DNA from: a virus
DNA: 37,862 nt
Direction: 5' to 3' (one strand)
Virus record (IMG/VR): IMGVR_UViG_3300017773_000037
Span: 1 to 37,862 of that record
Made by a program: the position numbers and the translations under genes. Of this stretch, positions 16,001 to 23,672 are shown piece by piece. The first letter of the stretch is position 1; each line of letters starts with the position of its first letter. The notes under the pieces are model-generated. The model saw only the letters and a program-made list of their open reading frames with translations, was not told where the DNA came from and did no database searches.

Positions 16001-16411
16001 GCCAAACCCTTTGGAGCTGATATGCGTCTGGGCATTGGTTCCATATCGATTAGTAATATCAACAGCTTCAAAATTGTAATCAGAACTTTGCAGATCAGTA
16101 ACGTCTGCTTCGGACCGCAAGATTGGGGTGTTGCTTAAGAAAATGTCTTTAAGTTTGGCCAGGTTGTAATTTGTTGTATCGCGAGTATATGCACGAGCAG
16201 ACGGGAACCCTTCGATTTCGCCTTCTGAAATTAAATCCAATAACGTTGCAAACTGACTAGAAGCTAAATTGTCTGGCGTTCGTGTTGGCCGCCTAGCTGG
16301 TGGCGCAACAACTTGTCGAGTGACATAGGTGTTGTTAACTGTTTGTCTACTACCACCACCGCCGCCGCCGCCGCCAGCACCAATGATCTGCTTGGATTGC
16401 TTGTCAGTCAT
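13040..16411 (-). CDS. J: Tail tip / host-specificity protein (lambda J family)
   Basis: 1123-aa central tail-tip protein. The N-terminus carries a run of Gly (GAGGGGGGGG, residues 12-21) and SRQTVNNTYVTRQVVAPPAR before the J core (DNLASSQFATLLDLISEGEI; ILYDLLINKRYGFGDH; DVQDPVRAGVRYGGRI). Fibronectin type III-like domains follow around residues 670-860 (SWSAVKGAPQYKVRYRADSD), then a variable C-terminal part likely to bind the receptor. In lambda, gpJ forms the tip of the tube. Same order here as in lambda: K, I, J. Confidence 0.92.
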   Translation of the reverse strand: MTDKQSKQIIGAGGGGGGGGSRQTVNNTYVTRQVVAPPARRPTRTPDNLASSQFATLLDLISEGEIEGFPSARAYTRDTTNYNLAKLKDIFLSNTPILRSEADVTDLQSSDYNFEAVDITNRYGTNAQTHISSKGFGDAENIVSVNVDLEDTNTVTRQITNTNVDSVRFTISVPRLESSNDQGDILGSSVNHQLQVQYNGGGFTTIGGDRTISGRTADKYERDYLIDLDGDFPVDIRVVRTTADSTDQNVRSSFWSSYSEIIRKKLRYPNSALSAVRFSAEQFSNIPPRSYRIRGIKIKIPNNATVDGETGRLTYSGVWTGTFGAAQWTTCPAWILYDLLINKRYGFGDHVAEAQLDKFAFLAASAHANELVDDGEGGQEARFSCNVLIQNQYEAYKLVNDLCSVMRSQPFWSVGSLTISQDRPTDSTYLFNRANVTEDGFSYAGSDIKTRHTVAIVSYLDLETREQNYELVEDRDAIAKYGWVATQVKAFACTSRGQAHRLGSWILFSEQNETEVISFAASIDAGVLVRPGAVIDVQDPVRAGVRYGGRIAASGTNTVTVDDETNLPSSDATLSVMLPDGTLEAKTISSRDGAVITVNGDWTTTPNVNSVWIIQTDAVETQQYRVLSVAESEGNVYAITGLKYNASKYAHIERGETLSDRSITTLSPIPEPPLNLQAVEKFYVNNDQAKVKIIVSWSAVKGAPQYKVRYRADSDNFVDTVVTSTDYEILDARAATYAIQIFAIGSLGRQSNDFASLSFTAVGKTAVPANVQELTFEATSDKEGTLRWTETVDVDVRHGGTVHIKHSSKTDGSGTWSNSVDLIKAVAGSSTSAKIPLVEGEVLVKFADDGGRQSSAATSVIIDLPDPQGKLVLEARREDQDSPPFGGTKTDCAYDATYDALIINSDGSGNVLTSAEYQFANTLDLGGVFALELTRRFITRGIYPTDLIDSRTANIDSWDEFDGSEVDQVNAKLYVRKTNDNPSSSPTYGIWNEFANGSFKGRGFQFKAELESSNTSQNILVDELGYVAQLDRRTEQSEAVIASGTGTKAVTFTNPFFVGTSSILGSNTKLPAVGITAQNMQSGDYFTLSSVSATGFSVAFFNSSNSGVDRNFNYSAVGFGKLG

Positions 16412-16413
16412 GA

Positions 16414-17052
16414 CTAAATAGTATCGGTGTCAAGGCCAGCGGAAAGGACAATAGAGCCAACAACGGTTTCGCCATAAACAAGCGGGACTGGAGTTCCTAC
16501 ATTGCTGGTGTTTTGAATGCCACTGAAGCTGTAAGACTCTTGTGGGTCTAACTCTGATCTCTCTGTTGTGGTTTGACGCCTATTGCCGCCGCCCATTGAA
16601 ACAGGGCCAAATTCTCCAATCTGAGGCGTTGGCGATAAAAGCTGCGATACCCCGCCAAGTATTAGGCTTGCACCGACTGCGCCAATTGAAACAGCAGTAC
16701 TTAGTCCAAATCCCAGACCAACACCAGCAATCAGTCCTGCGCCAGCGGTTACAACTGCAAACGCAATTATCGCGACACCAGCAATAATTTTGCCGATACC
16801 ACCACCACCCGCGCCACCAATGACAGGCACAAACTTGATCGTTTGACTGGCTGGGCTGTGCAGCTCTTCTAAATTTGATTCATAACCATCAACAATCACT
16901 TTGTAATGCTGATCAGCCATATGCTGCTCAAGCCCTGGAAACTGATAAATCAACATCCTTAAAGCTTCGGCAGCATTGCTTACCTCAGCCATAAAGCTTC
17001 GCTGGCCAATAAATTTGGCAAGTGAACCGTAGAGCCTAACTTCTCGTTCCAT
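16414..17052 (-). CDS. I: Tail tip assembly protein (lambda I-like)
   Basis: 212-aa protein: N-terminal ubiquitin-like fold candidate ([36 protein letters not shown]), a Gly-rich hinge ([17 protein letters not shown]), a long hydrophobic Gly/Ala-rich segment (about 85-135), and a C-terminal part with [20 protein letters not shown]. This is the typical arrangement of lambda gpI, which is needed for tip assembly. It overlaps K by 17 nt and ends 2 bp before J. Confidence 0.85.
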   Translation of the reverse strand: MEREVRLYGSLAKFIGQRSFMAEVSNAAEALRMLIYQFPGLEQHMADQHYKVIVDGYESNLEELHSPASQTIKFVPVIGGAGGGGIGKIIAGVAIIAFAVVTAGAGLIAGVGLGFGLSTAVSIGAVGASLILGGVSQLLSPTPQIGEFGPVSMGGGNRRQTTTERSELDPQESYSFSGIQNTSNVGTPVPLVYGETVVGSIVLSAGLDTDTI

Positions 17053-17743
17053 GCCTTAACACCCGTCCTGTGCATTTTAGTAGCCATTCGCCCAATAAGT
17101 CACGGCTTGACAGGCGTCCCCTCAAGTGATGCAACACGGTTTGATCGCCAATGTAAACAGCAACATGATTGAGCTTGTTTGAATCAATAGCCATCAGCAT
17201 TGAGTCACCAGCCTGCATCTCAGCAATGTCCACCTCGTAGAAGCCTGCATTCTTCCAGCAGTCATCAAACATTGGATTTTCGTTGAACTCGTCTGGTGTT
17301 GTGGGACGGTCCCAATCAGGTAACGCCAAGCCCTGTTCTGCATACCAATCGCGAACCAGCGTCCAGCAGTCGCTAACGCCCCAAACCCAAGACCTACCAA
17401 TCAACGGCGCAACATAGCCATCAGGCTGGCATTCGCCCCAGGTCTCAAGCTTTGGGTTGACAATATACCAAGGCAAACCAGATTTTTCGCACGCAACACG
17501 ATCCGCTTCGCTTGGTACTGGAGGTGTCACAGGATGGCTGTGGATTACTGCTGCAATCTCGCCTTTGTCTTCTGCGTTTGCGTAGTCAGCAGGATCAAGG
17601 ATGAAAAACTCGTTTGTCTCTGCAAGGTTTTTACAAGGCCAATACTTCTCACGACCTTTGATGATGACCAGCAAGCCACACGCTTCACATGGATCTTCAG
17701 CCTTTGCGTGCTCCAGTGCCTTAGCTCTTGCGGTTGCCTTCAT
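17036..17743 (-). CDS. K: Tail tip peptidase: JAMM domain plus NlpC/P60 domain (lambda K-like)
   Basis: 235-aa two-domain protein. The N-terminal MPN/JAB domain has E20 (CEACGLL) and the complete JAMM signature H68-x-H70-x10-D81. The C-terminal NlpC/P60 domain has C126 in [14 protein letters not shown]193 in [10 protein letters not shown] and HH at 205-206. In lambda-like phages K acts in tail tip assembly, with the NlpC/P60 domain able to cut cell-wall peptides. All expected catalytic residues are present, so both domains may be active. Confidence 0.92.
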   Translation of the reverse strand: MKATARAKALEHAKAEDPCEACGLLVIIKGREKYWPCKNLAETNEFFILDPADYANAEDKGEIAAVIHSHPVTPPVPSEADRVACEKSGLPWYIVNPKLETWGECQPDGYVAPLIGRSWVWGVSDCWTLVRDWYAEQGLALPDWDRPTTPDEFNENPMFDDCWKNAGFYEVDIAEMQAGDSMLMAIDSNKLNHVAVYIGDQTVLHHLRGRLSSRDLLGEWLLKCTGRVLRHGTRS

Positions 17744-18486
17744 ACAACAAACGTTCCTAAACCAGGGTAACCGCCAAAAGGTAACTCATTGTCAGCACCA
17801 AAACGAATCTCACAGCTACTTAGCTTTTTGCCGCATACGTCTTCCGAAGATTGATCGACCGGATTATTGTTTTCATCAAATTTTGCCGACCCGGAATACG
17901 TGCATTCTGAGCCTCTATAAATCCATGGGCAAAGGTTTTGACTGCAATGCCTTTTTGGAGCCCGAACACCGGCTAAATCAAATACAGCTGCAAGCTCAAA
18001 CTGAACAACATCTCTAGTCTCAGAAACCTTTCGCGCAACGTAGTAAATCTCTTGAGGGAACTCTTGGCTAGGGTCTGGCGTTCCAAACGGATTGCTTCCT
18101 CCTTCAAAGTTTGCAGCGTCGATATACCGTGCCAACGTGCGGATGCGTGTAAATTTTGCACCCGTCAAATCGTTGCCTGGTGTTGTCGTGTTCACCTCAA
18201 GCAAAATTGCCGTAATACTTCCGAGCAGGTTTGCCACCGTCAAAGTAGGTCGGGGCAAGCTGCTACTTTCTGCGCTGTACTCAAACCCGTCAGCCTCTAT
18301 TGGCAGAATTGAATACTCGTTGCTATTCCAAATTACTTTTTGAGCGCCCGTTCCGACATCATTGATACCGGCGTGAAACCTATAAGTAAAATCTGTGCCA
18401 TGTAATGCCGCAGTCGTCTCAAGCTCAAACAGCTCGATAACGCTGCCGGGATTAATCTTCTGAAGCTCAGATACTGGAATAGCCAT
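17740..18486 (-). CDS. L: Minor tail protein with Fe-S cysteine set (lambda L-like)
   Basis: 248-aa protein. The C-terminal region carries C181, C186, C195, C218 and C225. The set C186/C195/C218/C225 has spacings of 9, 23 and 7, which match (from memory) the four cysteines that hold the 4Fe-4S cluster in lambda gpL. N-terminal part: [20 protein letters not shown], common to the family. It shares ATGA with K and touches M. It likely forms part of the tail tip between tube and J. Confidence 0.92.
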   Translation of the reverse strand: MAIPVSELQKINPGSVIELFELETTAALHGTDFTYRFHAGINDVGTGAQKVIWNSNEYSILPIEADGFEYSAESSSLPRPTLTVANLLGSITAILLEVNTTTPGNDLTGAKFTRIRTLARYIDAANFEGGSNPFGTPDPSQEFPQEIYYVARKVSETRDVVQFELAAVFDLAGVRAPKRHCSQNLCPWIYRGSECTYSGSAKFDENNNPVDQSSEDVCGKKLSSCEIRFGADNELPFGGYPGLGTFVV

Positions 18487-18830
18487 CAGGGCTCAAAGAC
18501 CTCACGGAACGTAGCGTTGATCGTGGCGCGGTTAGCGTAGGGAATGCTTTTAACCCACGATTCACAGACCCATTTATAAGCTGTTGAAGAGCCTGGAGGC
18601 GTCCAATCAAACGACGCGTTGTCTAATGCGCGTGCATCTAGGAATGTCTCAATCTCGTCTGATTGTGTCTCAGTAATGTTTGAGAAGGCCAAGGTCCAAA
18701 TCTTTGCGTTTTGGTGTAGCCCATAGGTCAGACGCTGTTCGTAGCCATCACCAAATTGGACTTTGCGAACCTTAGGTTCACTAGCTTTTTGCGCTCCGTA
18801 GTCAGGACTGATGCTGGGGAAAGTAGCCAT
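18486..18830 (-). CDS. M: Minor tail protein (lambda M-like)
   Basis: 114-aa protein. KVRKVQFGDGYEQRLTYGLH near residues 20-39 and WTLAFSNITETQSDEIETFL are diagnostic of the Phage_min_tail family, as is FDWTPPGSSTAYKWVCESWV towards the end. Usual length for the family. Its start overlaps the stop of the tape measure gene (TAATG) and its stop touches the L start. Confidence 0.92.
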   Translation of the reverse strand: MATFPSISPDYGAQKASEPKVRKVQFGDGYEQRLTYGLHQNAKIWTLAFSNITETQSDEIETFLDARALDNASFDWTPPGSSTAYKWVCESWVKSIPYANRATINATFREVFEP

Positions 18831-21154
18831 TAACCGAGCAAGCCTCCGGGTCGTTGTTGTTTGATCAGCTCTTGCTGAACAGCAATGCCAATTGCCTTGC
18901 CAAGCTGTTTGGACTGCTCAGCATCGCCTTCAACATTAGAGCCAGAAGCATCGACGTTCACCGTTACGTTAGAGCCACCCAAGCTGTTGTTCGGCGCGAT
19001 GCTGCCACTGCGGCCTGGAGTGAAAAGCTCGGGCCCGCGTTCGCCGACCAGATAAGAGCCGCTACTCATTACGCTGCCGCCATTGGCTTTAGGGAAAAGC
19101 TTGCCAATGAAGCCGCCAATGCCAGTGCCACTGTCATTGCCCAAACCGCTAAAGAAGCTGTTCAAGCCGAATTTCAACATAGTGTTAGCAAGGCTTCTAA
19201 GAGTGTTTGAGGCAACCTCTGCTAGCGACTTGGTGCCCTCTACGGCAGCGGTCAAACTATCAACAACGCCTGTTGTGATTGTGTCGCCAATTGACTCATA
19301 AACTTTGTCTAGCTTTTCTGCAGCTTTTGCCGCTGCCGCTGTGGCATCAGCCTGCGCCTTAGCCAATTCCTCTTGATCCTTAAGGGCTTTTGCATCTTGT
19401 GCCGCAAGATGCTCTTTAATTTCCAACGTCGTGAACAGACCTCTTTCTGCCTGAATTTGCTGATCAGCTAAGTCGTCTCCAATCAAGCTGCGGCTTGCGT
19501 CTATGTCTCTAATTCTTTGCTGCAATGCAACCATTCTTGTTTCTTGATCAGTACGCGTTTGAGCCAGATCCACCTTGTCTCTTATCGCCTGCAACTCAAC
19601 AAGAGCGTTTTTGCGAGCCATGACAGCAGGGTCTTCTTTGGGATTTTTGCTGGTCGGGGGCTTTATGCTGGTCGGGGGCTTAATTGTTAGTTTTTCTTTC
19701 TTCTTAGGCTTAATTGCCGCTCCCGCTGGGCCAAAAAATCCATCCTCAAGCGAAGCAACATCTACGCCAAACGTACTTAGAACAACCTCAATCTCATAGC
19801 GGCCCTTCATTCTATTAAGGGATTCAGTTAATAAATCAATTTTTTTCTGCAGAAAAGCGGCGCTTGGCCCTGCTTTGTCTAGCTGCCCCTTCAGTGTTTC
19901 AATCTTTTCGGCAGTTTCCTGCATCTTTGTTTTTAATTCTTCCCCGGTGCCAGAGGTGTCCTTAAGGCTTGCCTCTAGCCTGTCGATCTTTGTTTTGGCG
20001 TCGATTGCGCCCTTGGCTACGAATGCAAGCCCAGCGACTAACGCCACCCAAGGAGCTGCTGCCATTGCGGCGTTAAGTGCTATCACCCCTCCGGCCAAGA
20101 ATTTGGCCCCGCCTCCAGCAGCTACTGCCGCAGGCGCCAAAGCTGCGATTCCGGTTGCAAGCGGACCAACAAGAGGAGCAAGCACCGTCACTGACGCCGT
20201 TATACCGAGTAAGGCCGCGCCTATCGTTTTAATCGGCCCCGGCAAATCGCCAACAACCCTAAGGATTGCCGTAAGCCCCTTAACCATTGGCACCACGACC
20301 GGAAGTAATTCTGTGCCAACCGCATTGCTTAGCTCGCTCGTGGCATTGCTAAATTTTTTGAATTGCTGAGCGGGCGATTCATCCAACAGCTGCTGAATTT
20401 TGTCTTTATTTAAATCAAAGCCTTTTGCTAGAGCATTTATAAGAATATCTGACGTAATTTTGCCGTCACTGCCAAGCTTCTTAAGCTCTCCAACAGTAAC
20501 GCCCATTTCATCTGAAACTAGCCTCAAGATGCCGGGCACTTGCTCAGCGATTGACCTGAACTCATCCCCTTGTAATCTTCCGCTTCCTAATGCTTGGCTC
20601 AGCTGCAAGAATGCACCAGAAGCAGCCGCTGCTGATGTGCCGCTAGCCAATGCTGTTGCGTTAAAACCTTTATAAACCGTTTGGATCTCTTCTAGCGAAG
20701 TTCCGAGTGGTCTTAATCTTGCGAAAACGTCTGCAAAATTACTAGCCGACTCAGCCTGAGATTGATTGAATGTCTTAGCGTTTTGCGCAACAAGCTGCTG
20801 GATCTTACCGTACTCTCCATACTCAGCAGACAGTGCTTTAAGCCTGACTTGTGTTTCAGCGAAGCTTGCCGCTTGCCCAATCACCCTTTTAGTGAGAGCC
20901 GCAGTACCAAGACTTAAAATTGCGCCCTTCAGTCCGCCAAGTTTGGCTCGAAATTTTTCTGCTGCTTTTTGGGCCTTAGCAAAGGCCGCTTTCATTTTGC
21001 CGCCTACTTGCACCGCACGCTTTGCAAGACCATTTAGCTCGGTCTGTGCTCGCTTGACGGTTTGTGACAGCTTTTTGGTTGCATTATCAACCTGCCTGAG
21101 CGGGTTGAGCGCCTTTACGGCACTAACAATTAACTCAATGTTGGTTGCTGCCAC
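18830..21154 (-). CDS. H: Tail tape measure protein (lambda H-like)
   Basis: 774-aa tape measure, starting at GTG 21154. The N-terminal coiled coil (about 20-80) is followed by the tape-measure N-terminal domain (TIGR02675-like: AETQVRLKALSAEYGEYGKI, LSQALGSGRLQGDEFRSIAE). A hydrophobic Ala/Gly/Val region follows (about 290-375), then coiled coils and a basic Pro-rich insert with an IKPPTS duplication. At the C-terminus lies GGSVMSSGSYLVGERGPELF, typical of H. By the usual 0.15 nm per residue rule the tail would be roughly 115 nm long (inference). Confidence 0.95.
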   Translation of the reverse strand: MAATNIELIVSAVKALNPLRQVDNATKKLSQTVKRAQTELNGLAKRAVQVGGKMKAAFAKAQKAAEKFRAKLGGLKGAILSLGTAALTKRVIGQAASFAETQVRLKALSAEYGEYGKIQQLVAQNAKTFNQSQAESASNFADVFARLRPLGTSLEEIQTVYKGFNATALASGTSAAAASGAFLQLSQALGSGRLQGDEFRSIAEQVPGILRLVSDEMGVTVGELKKLGSDGKITSDILINALAKGFDLNKDKIQQLLDESPAQQFKKFSNATSELSNAVGTELLPVVVPMVKGLTAILRVVGDLPGPIKTIGAALLGITASVTVLAPLVGPLATGIAALAPAAVAAGGGAKFLAGGVIALNAAMAAAPWVALVAGLAFVAKGAIDAKTKIDRLEASLKDTSGTGEELKTKMQETAEKIETLKGQLDKAGPSAAFLQKKIDLLTESLNRMKGRYEIEVVLSTFGVDVASLEDGFFGPAGAAIKPKKKEKLTIKPPTSIKPPTSKNPKEDPAVMARKNALVELQAIRDKVDLAQTRTDQETRMVALQQRIRDIDASRSLIGDDLADQQIQAERGLFTTLEIKEHLAAQDAKALKDQEELAKAQADATAAAAKAAEKLDKVYESIGDTITTGVVDSLTAAVEGTKSLAEVASNTLRSLANTMLKFGLNSFFSGLGNDSGTGIGGFIGKLFPKANGGSVMSSGSYLVGERGPELFTPGRSGSIAPNNSLGGSNVTVNVDASGSNVEGDAEQSKQLGKAIGIAVQQELIKQQRPGGLLG
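19649..19684 (-). repeat. 18-bp tandem duplication in the tape measure gene
   Basis: Two adjacent 18-bp units (19649-19666 and 19667-19684) differing at two bases near the end; they encode IKPPTS twice. Near-identity suggests a recent slippage duplication in a linker between coiled coils. Confidence 0.85.
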
Positions 21155-21178
21155 GACCGCCCTTGCACTGCTCCAATC

Positions 21179-21714
21179 TTACCGCCGACTTGATTTGGCG
21201 TGATCCATTACCTCCTTTTCCTTTTCGCCCTTCAATTCGTGGTAAGCAGCAAAGTAAACAAACTCCGCATCGGTCAATTCCGTGCGAAGTCTGCTCACTG
21301 TCATCCCTAGCTCGCAGGCCAGATGAAACTCAAAAAAGAGCCAACTATCCTGCGCTAGTCGTTTTTTGCTTCTTTGAGATCCTCGTCGCCCCCAAGACCA
21401 AATAAGAACAGCTCAAGTTCATTTAACACTGACTCGGGCAGCTGACGTTGCAACTTTGGAGCATCAGCAGAGGCAAACGCTTTGGTTCCATCCTCAAGCT
21501 CTGCCTTTTGGCAAAGCATGTAGGTGCTGATGTCTAGGGCTTCATCGCTTTGCGCCATTGACTGGGCGATCTTGCGATCCGCTCTTGTGATTGGAGTGAA
21601 ATACAAGTCAACGACAGAATCACCTGCCGCATTTTTCAAAACAAACTTACGGCGTTGGTTGAGGTCAAATGCCCCAACCAATAAATCAACCGTGCGAGTC
21701 TTTGACGCTGACAT
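21179..21714 (-). CDS. GT: Tail assembly chaperone GT, product of -1 frameshifting
   Basis: Full-length fusion: the first 118 codons of G, then a -1 shift at the slippery heptamer 21367-21361, then 60 more codons to TAA 21181-21179, giving 178 aa. The T part reads KRLAQDSWLFFEFHLACELG then MTVSRLRTELTDAEFVYFAA, a DUF4035-like sequence as in lambda T, and has no usable start of its own. The fusion ends 24 bp before the tape measure start. In lambda, GT binds the tape measure through G and recruits tube subunits through T; the same role is expected. Confidence 0.88.
21307..21367 (-). promoter_or_regulatory. -1 ribosomal frameshift signal: slippery heptamer and downstream stem
   Basis: The slippery site A AAA AAC (21367-21361) is in the correct phase of the G frame, five codons counting from GCA before TAG 21357-21355. 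Six bases downstream begins CGCAGG (21354-21349), which pairs with CCTGCG (21318-21313). The stem can be extended by CTAG/CTAG (21358-21355 with 21310-21307) past a 2-nt bulge. A_AAA_AAC with a 5-9 nt spacer and a stem is the classic arrangement. Folding was done by eye only. Confidence 0.85.
21355..21714 (-). CDS. G: Tail assembly chaperone G (0-frame product)
   Basis: 119-aa protein translated without frameshift, ending at TAG 21357-21355. Sequence features: TVDLLVGAFDLNQRRKFVLK, VDLYFTPITRADRKIAQSMA, CQKAELEDGTKAF, and an acidic/amphipathic end (LPESVLNELELFLFGLGGDE). This matches tail-chaperone proteins encoded between tail tube and tape measure. G alone is normally made in excess of GT and coats the tape measure during tail assembly. 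Confidence 0.88.
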   Translation of the reverse strand: MSASKTRTVDLLVGAFDLNQRRKFVLKNAAGDSVVDLYFTPITRADRKIAQSMAQSDEALDISTYMLCQKAELEDGTKAFASADAPKLQRQLPESVLNELELFLFGLGGDEDLKEAKND

Positions 21715-21760
21715 TCAGTGAACAAACATGTATGCCTAAAGCATAATGCAAGCTACTCAA

Positions 21761-22183
21761 TTATTGAAGGTTGCCGGTAATTGTGCCGCTAGTTACAAAG
21801 CTGCAACTGACAACAACAAGATCTCCAACGGTAGAACTGATTTCCATATCCGTAATGATGCCAGCGAAACTGACGGAATCAGTGCCAGCAGCGGTGCCAG
21901 TGGTAAACAGTTCGAAAGTGGCGTCAGCGGGATCAGCAGGCGTCAGCACGTCTTCTAGGAATCCGGCTTGGCCTGTTGCATCTGGATCATAAACCAGCTC
22001 AACGGTGCCAGAGCCTGAAATCATGCTGCCAACAAAGCTGCGGAAAGTGTCACCGTGCTTTGAAGTATCCAGCGTTTCTTTGGTTGTGGTCAGGCTCCAG
22101 CTGCGAGTGCCAACAACAGTAGCTTTAGAGCCGCCTGCTGGTTCAAACTGCACGGCGCCTTGTTCGCCTCGGATTGTTGCCAT
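21761..22183 (-). CDS. V: Major tail tube protein (lambda V-like)
   Basis: 140-aa tube subunit. It starts MATIRGEQGAVQFEPAGG, followed by SWSLTTTKETLDTSKHGDTF, which is characteristic of tail tube proteins of this class, and VELVYDPDATGQAGFLEDVL. The C-terminus DMEISSTVGDLVVVSCSFVT is a beta-hairpin pattern. It lies between the terminator-like gene and the chaperones, as expected. No C-terminal Ig-like extension as in lambda V. Confidence 0.88.
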   Translation of the reverse strand: MATIRGEQGAVQFEPAGGSKATVVGTRSWSLTTTKETLDTSKHGDTFRSFVGSMISGSGTVELVYDPDATGQAGFLEDVLTPADPADATFELFTTGTAAGTDSVSFAGIITDMEISSTVGDLVVVSCSFVTSGTITGNLQ

Positions 22184-22185
22184 GG

Positions 22186-22611
22186 TCAGAGTTCCTCGAT
22201 GAATTCAAAGGTCACACGGACCTGAGTTTGGAAGTAGCCCTCAGGGACTGGTGAAGCCAGAACCGATGGGCCGTTGGCTGCGTCGAAGAAAACCCCCGAC
22301 ACGATGACTCTATTGTAGAGGTCACGGATGCGATTTCCAATGACATAGTTGGCTCCAGGGCCAACCCCTCGCGGCGTAAATATGCTGACAAGCAGCAAAC
22401 CCACGACACGGTTTTGAGAATGGGCCGTGAGGCCCTGACTTAGGTACTCATTAGCACCAAAGCTGACAAGGCATTGCACCCAAGAAGAGTTTGGGGTTGG
22501 TTCATATGCCATGTTGTGAAACACGACGGGAAGAAACGGAGCTTTAGAAAGCTCTGTGGTCAGCCTGCCTTCAATGACGCTTCTGACAGTGTTGAGATCT
22601 ACAGCAGCCAT
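22186..22611 (-). CDS. Tail terminator-like protein (lambda U position)
   Basis: 141-aa protein: NTVRSVIEGRLTTELSKAPF at the N-terminus and QTQVRVTFEFIEEL at the end are typical of the DUF4128/tail-terminator group that caps the tail tube and joins it to the head. Placement between the Z-like and tail tube genes matches lambda U. The stop is 2 bp from the tube gene start. Confidence 0.75.
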   Translation of the reverse strand: MAAVDLNTVRSVIEGRLTTELSKAPFLPVVFHNMAYEPTPNSSWVQCLVSFGANEYLSQGLTAHSQNRVVGLLLVSIFTPRGVGPGANYVIGNRIRDLYNRVIVSGVFFDAANGPSVLASPVPEGYFQTQVRVTFEFIEEL

Positions 22612-23081
22612 TAGCTTCTCCGTTTAATACGTTCATACTGCTGGCTGATCCATGGCTCAAGCTCTTTGCCGATCAGATCAGGAAAACCGGGCCTAGTCCC
22701 AGGGCTTTGGCGAGTCCTGAACTGTCCTTTCCATGATGGCGGCAGGTTTGTGCCGTAGCAAACCGGCTCAGCATATTCCGTGGTGTTGGTTATTCTCCCA
22801 ATGTAGGGTTTTGACACATCGGTTTGCCAAGCCCCTTTCAGTGTGCCTCCAGTAGGGCGCTTCAGCAGTGCTTTTTTAAGAGGAACTGTTTTCCCGTTCA
22901 CCTTGAAGAACATGGGCATGCCTGCCAGTTCTTCTTCAGAATAATTGTCCAGAGAAAAAACGGGCGTTTCCTCTATGACTTGCTTTGTCCATTTAAACGT
23001 CGCGAGTTTAACAAGATCCTGAATCTGCCCGTCCATATGACTGGCGATGCGATCTAACCGGATCTCTCTCTGGCGTGTCAT
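22611..23081 (-). CDS. Tail completion / neck protein (HK97 gp10, lambda Z-like)
   Basis: 156-aa protein with a helical N-terminus (DRIASHMDGQIQDLVKLATF), a middle WQTDVSKPYIGRITNTTEYA motif, and a basic PGTRPGFPDLIGKELEPW end. The 'GxL..SW..., N...YA..VxxG' pattern is that of HK97 gp10-like neck proteins. Start and stop overlap neighbouring genes by one base or are adjacent, so translation is coupled. Confidence 0.75.
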   Translation of the reverse strand: MTRQREIRLDRIASHMDGQIQDLVKLATFKWTKQVIEETPVFSLDNYSEEELAGMPMFFKVNGKTVPLKKALLKRPTGGTLKGAWQTDVSKPYIGRITNTTEYAEPVCYGTNLPPSWKGQFRTRQSPGTRPGFPDLIGKELEPWISQQYERIKRRS

Positions 23082-23083
23082 AG

Positions 23084-23440
23084 TTATGCCCTCAACACCA
23101 ACTCGTAGGTGATCGCCTCATTGTCTTGCTCAATCGTGTTGACGCTAATGATTTGATGGACAACGCTACTGATCACAGCCCGATCTTTTGTCTCGGGGGC
23201 TGATGGCAACTCCTTAGCGGCGACCGTCAAGCGCTTGTCACCAGCTTGGATCAGTTCGTTAACCTCGCGAACGCCTACATTCTCGAGAACTCCACGAGTC
23301 TCTGTATCGCTGACGGTTTCGCCGACAACGCCAGTGGTCGCGTTGTAAGAGCCTGCCGAGACGTAGCGGATGATCACTTCACCGCCAAACTTGGTGATAA
23401 CCTTGTCGGCGACTTTTTGCAGCGAGCTAGCAAGACCCAT
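23084..23440 (-). CDS. Head closure / head-tail connector protein (lambda FII-like)
   Basis: 118-aa protein: GLASSLQKVADKVITKFGGE, VSAGSYNATTGVVGETVSDT, VREVNELIQAGDKRLTVAAK and QDNEAITYELVLRA. This is the pattern of small beta-barrel head-closure proteins (FII/gp16 type), which seal the connector and bind the tail. Placed between the gp6-like adaptor and the Z-like gene as expected. Confidence 0.75.
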   Translation of the reverse strand: MGLASSLQKVADKVITKFGGEVIIRYVSAGSYNATTGVVGETVSDTETRGVLENVGVREVNELIQAGDKRLTVAAKELPSAPETKDRAVISSVVHQIISVNTIEQDNEAITYELVLRA

Positions 23441-23670
23441 CAGATTTTATAAGCCACGCAAGCACCACTGGCCAGAGTGATGCTCGTAAAGACTCCATAG
23501 ATTGTCGAGTCAGCCGGGAAAGTCTCGCCAGCCAATGCGTTGCCCGTGTAGTTATCCGCAGTGATTGCGGTGATTTCAGTCGATTCTTTGAAGTAGATCG
23601 CACTGAAACGGCCTGTATGGGCAGCCGTGTCAGAGACAAATTCAGCCCCAATCCCAAAGTCCATGCCCAT
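23440..23670 (-). CDS. Small virion-operon protein, possibly decoration or connector accessory
   Basis: 76-aa protein (FGIGAEFVSDTAAHTGRFSA, ESTEITAITADNYTGNALAG, STIYGVFTSITLASGACVAY). Beta-rich, with no charge clusters. The form 'GRFxAIxF...TxxNYTG..L.G.TFPAGTxIYGxFT.I.L.SG..IAY' recurs, from memory, in marine phages within the head-connector cluster, without a known function. It touches both neighbours. Confidence 0.6.
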   Translation of the reverse strand: MGMDFGIGAEFVSDTAAHTGRFSAIYFKESTEITAITADNYTGNALAGETFPADSTIYGVFTSITLASGACVAYKI

Positions 23671-23672
23671 GA

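Noticed and set aside
19875-20369. 164-aa open frame on the + strand
   Set aside because: Lies wholly opposite the tape measure gene; composition (Ala/Pro/Ser-rich) is what the reverse of Ala/Gly-rich codons gives, with no motif.
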